NCBI GenBank assembly: GCA_900552885.1
Contig: USBM01000029.1
Coordinates: forward strand, 1-14,185
Direction of reading: 5' to 3'
From: an uncultured Clostridium sp.
GTDB taxonomy: Bacteria > Bacillota > Clostridia > Lachnospirales > Lachnospiraceae
DNA length: 14,185 bases
The notes below the pieces were generated by a model. It had not been told where the DNA came from. It made no database searches and worked only from the letters and a program-made list of their open reading frames with translations. Positions within the stretch are counted from its first letter, which is position 1, and each line of letters begins with the position of its first letter. The position numbers and the translations under genes were made by a program. Below are positions 14,108 to 14,185 of the stretch, piece by piece.

Positions 14108-14185
14108 CTAATTTGCTAATATGCCTTGCATCAATATATTGATGGATGCATTTACATCTCTGTCATGATTTGAATGGCATTTTGG
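14108..14185 (-). CDS. tnpB: RNA-guided endonuclease TnpB, last 25 residues
   Basis: The open frame running in from the window edge reads [18 protein letters not shown] then MQGILAN and a TAG stop. This is the C-terminus of TnpB/OrfB: the second half of the zinc-finger CxxC (its first Cys is just outside the window) followed by the DRDxNA-x-NI motif, which carries the last acidic RuvC residue (Asp in DRDVNA). TnpB proteins are about 370-420 residues, so some 94 percent lies outside. In the family TnpB is an omega-RNA-guided DNA nuclease that helps the element persist at its site. The visible motif is intact; whether the rest is intact cannot be judged. It is too short to place in a TnpB subgroup. 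Confidence 0.85.
   Translation of the reverse strand, partial: PKCHSNHDRDVNASINILMQGILAN

Larger units (their letters stand above)
14001..14185 (-). mobile_element. 3' part of an IS200/IS605-family insertion sequence
   Basis: The element is cut by the window edge and includes the tnpB C-terminus and the right end. The border with MATE sequence is at about 14000-14003. No inverted-repeat partner or target duplication is expected for this family, which transposes as single-stranded DNA. The left end and any tnpA lie outside the window. Confidence 0.75.

Overview
The window reads as a low-GC Firmicutes (Clostridia) chromosome, most likely a Lachnospiraceae member. This is inferred from the gene order (ackA-DUF177-rpmF; pyrH-frr-uppS-cdsA-dxr; polA-coaE followed by a large FtsA-like protein), strong AGGAGG ribosome sites and sigma-A type promoters. 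Every recognisable gene lies on the minus strand, so transcription runs from high to low coordinates.

From the right: 14001-14185 is the 3' end of an IS200/IS605-type element (last 25 residues of TnpB plus a hairpin-rich right end of the omega-RNA type). It sits inside a MATE-family transporter gene, of which only the C-terminal ~163 residues remain (13512-14000). An intrinsic terminator follows, then a promoter and the first 51 codons of rarA (13303-13455). At about 13302/13303 rarA stops abruptly and the sequence continues, in another frame, as the last 142 codons of polA (12873-13301). Glutamine codon use flips at this point: CAA 11 of 13 to the right, CAG 7 of 8 to the left. The right-hand ~880 bases are therefore probably foreign, either a chimeric assembly or a real rearrangement.

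Left of the junction the sequence is ordinary chromosome. coaE (CoA synthesis) is followed by a 712-residue FtsA/PilM-like actin-fold ATPase with a long C-terminal extension rich in VNG-type beta segments, and 3 bases later by a six-TM/GAF-like/GGDEF diguanylate cyclase. Then come ackA and the yceD(DUF177)-rpmF pair, which has a perfect consensus promoter and a strong terminator.

The last unit (6048 down to 39) starts at an extended -10 promoter. It holds a 71-residue single-pass membrane protein overlapping the start of a 593-residue bactofilin with a long acidic N-terminal region, then pyrH, frr, uppS, cdsA and dxr. It links a polymer-forming cytoskeletal protein to pyrimidine nucleotide supply, ribosome recycling, the undecaprenyl carrier, CDP-diacylglycerol and the MEP isoprenoid pathway, so envelope growth is a common theme.

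The least ordinary items are the rarA/polA junction with its codon-use break, the TnpB/omega-RNA end disrupting the MATE gene, the bactofilin with four copies of a short ELLNQL-like motif, its overlapping membrane partner, and the FtsA-like protein with repeated C-terminal modules. I see no CRISPR array, tRNA or rRNA gene.
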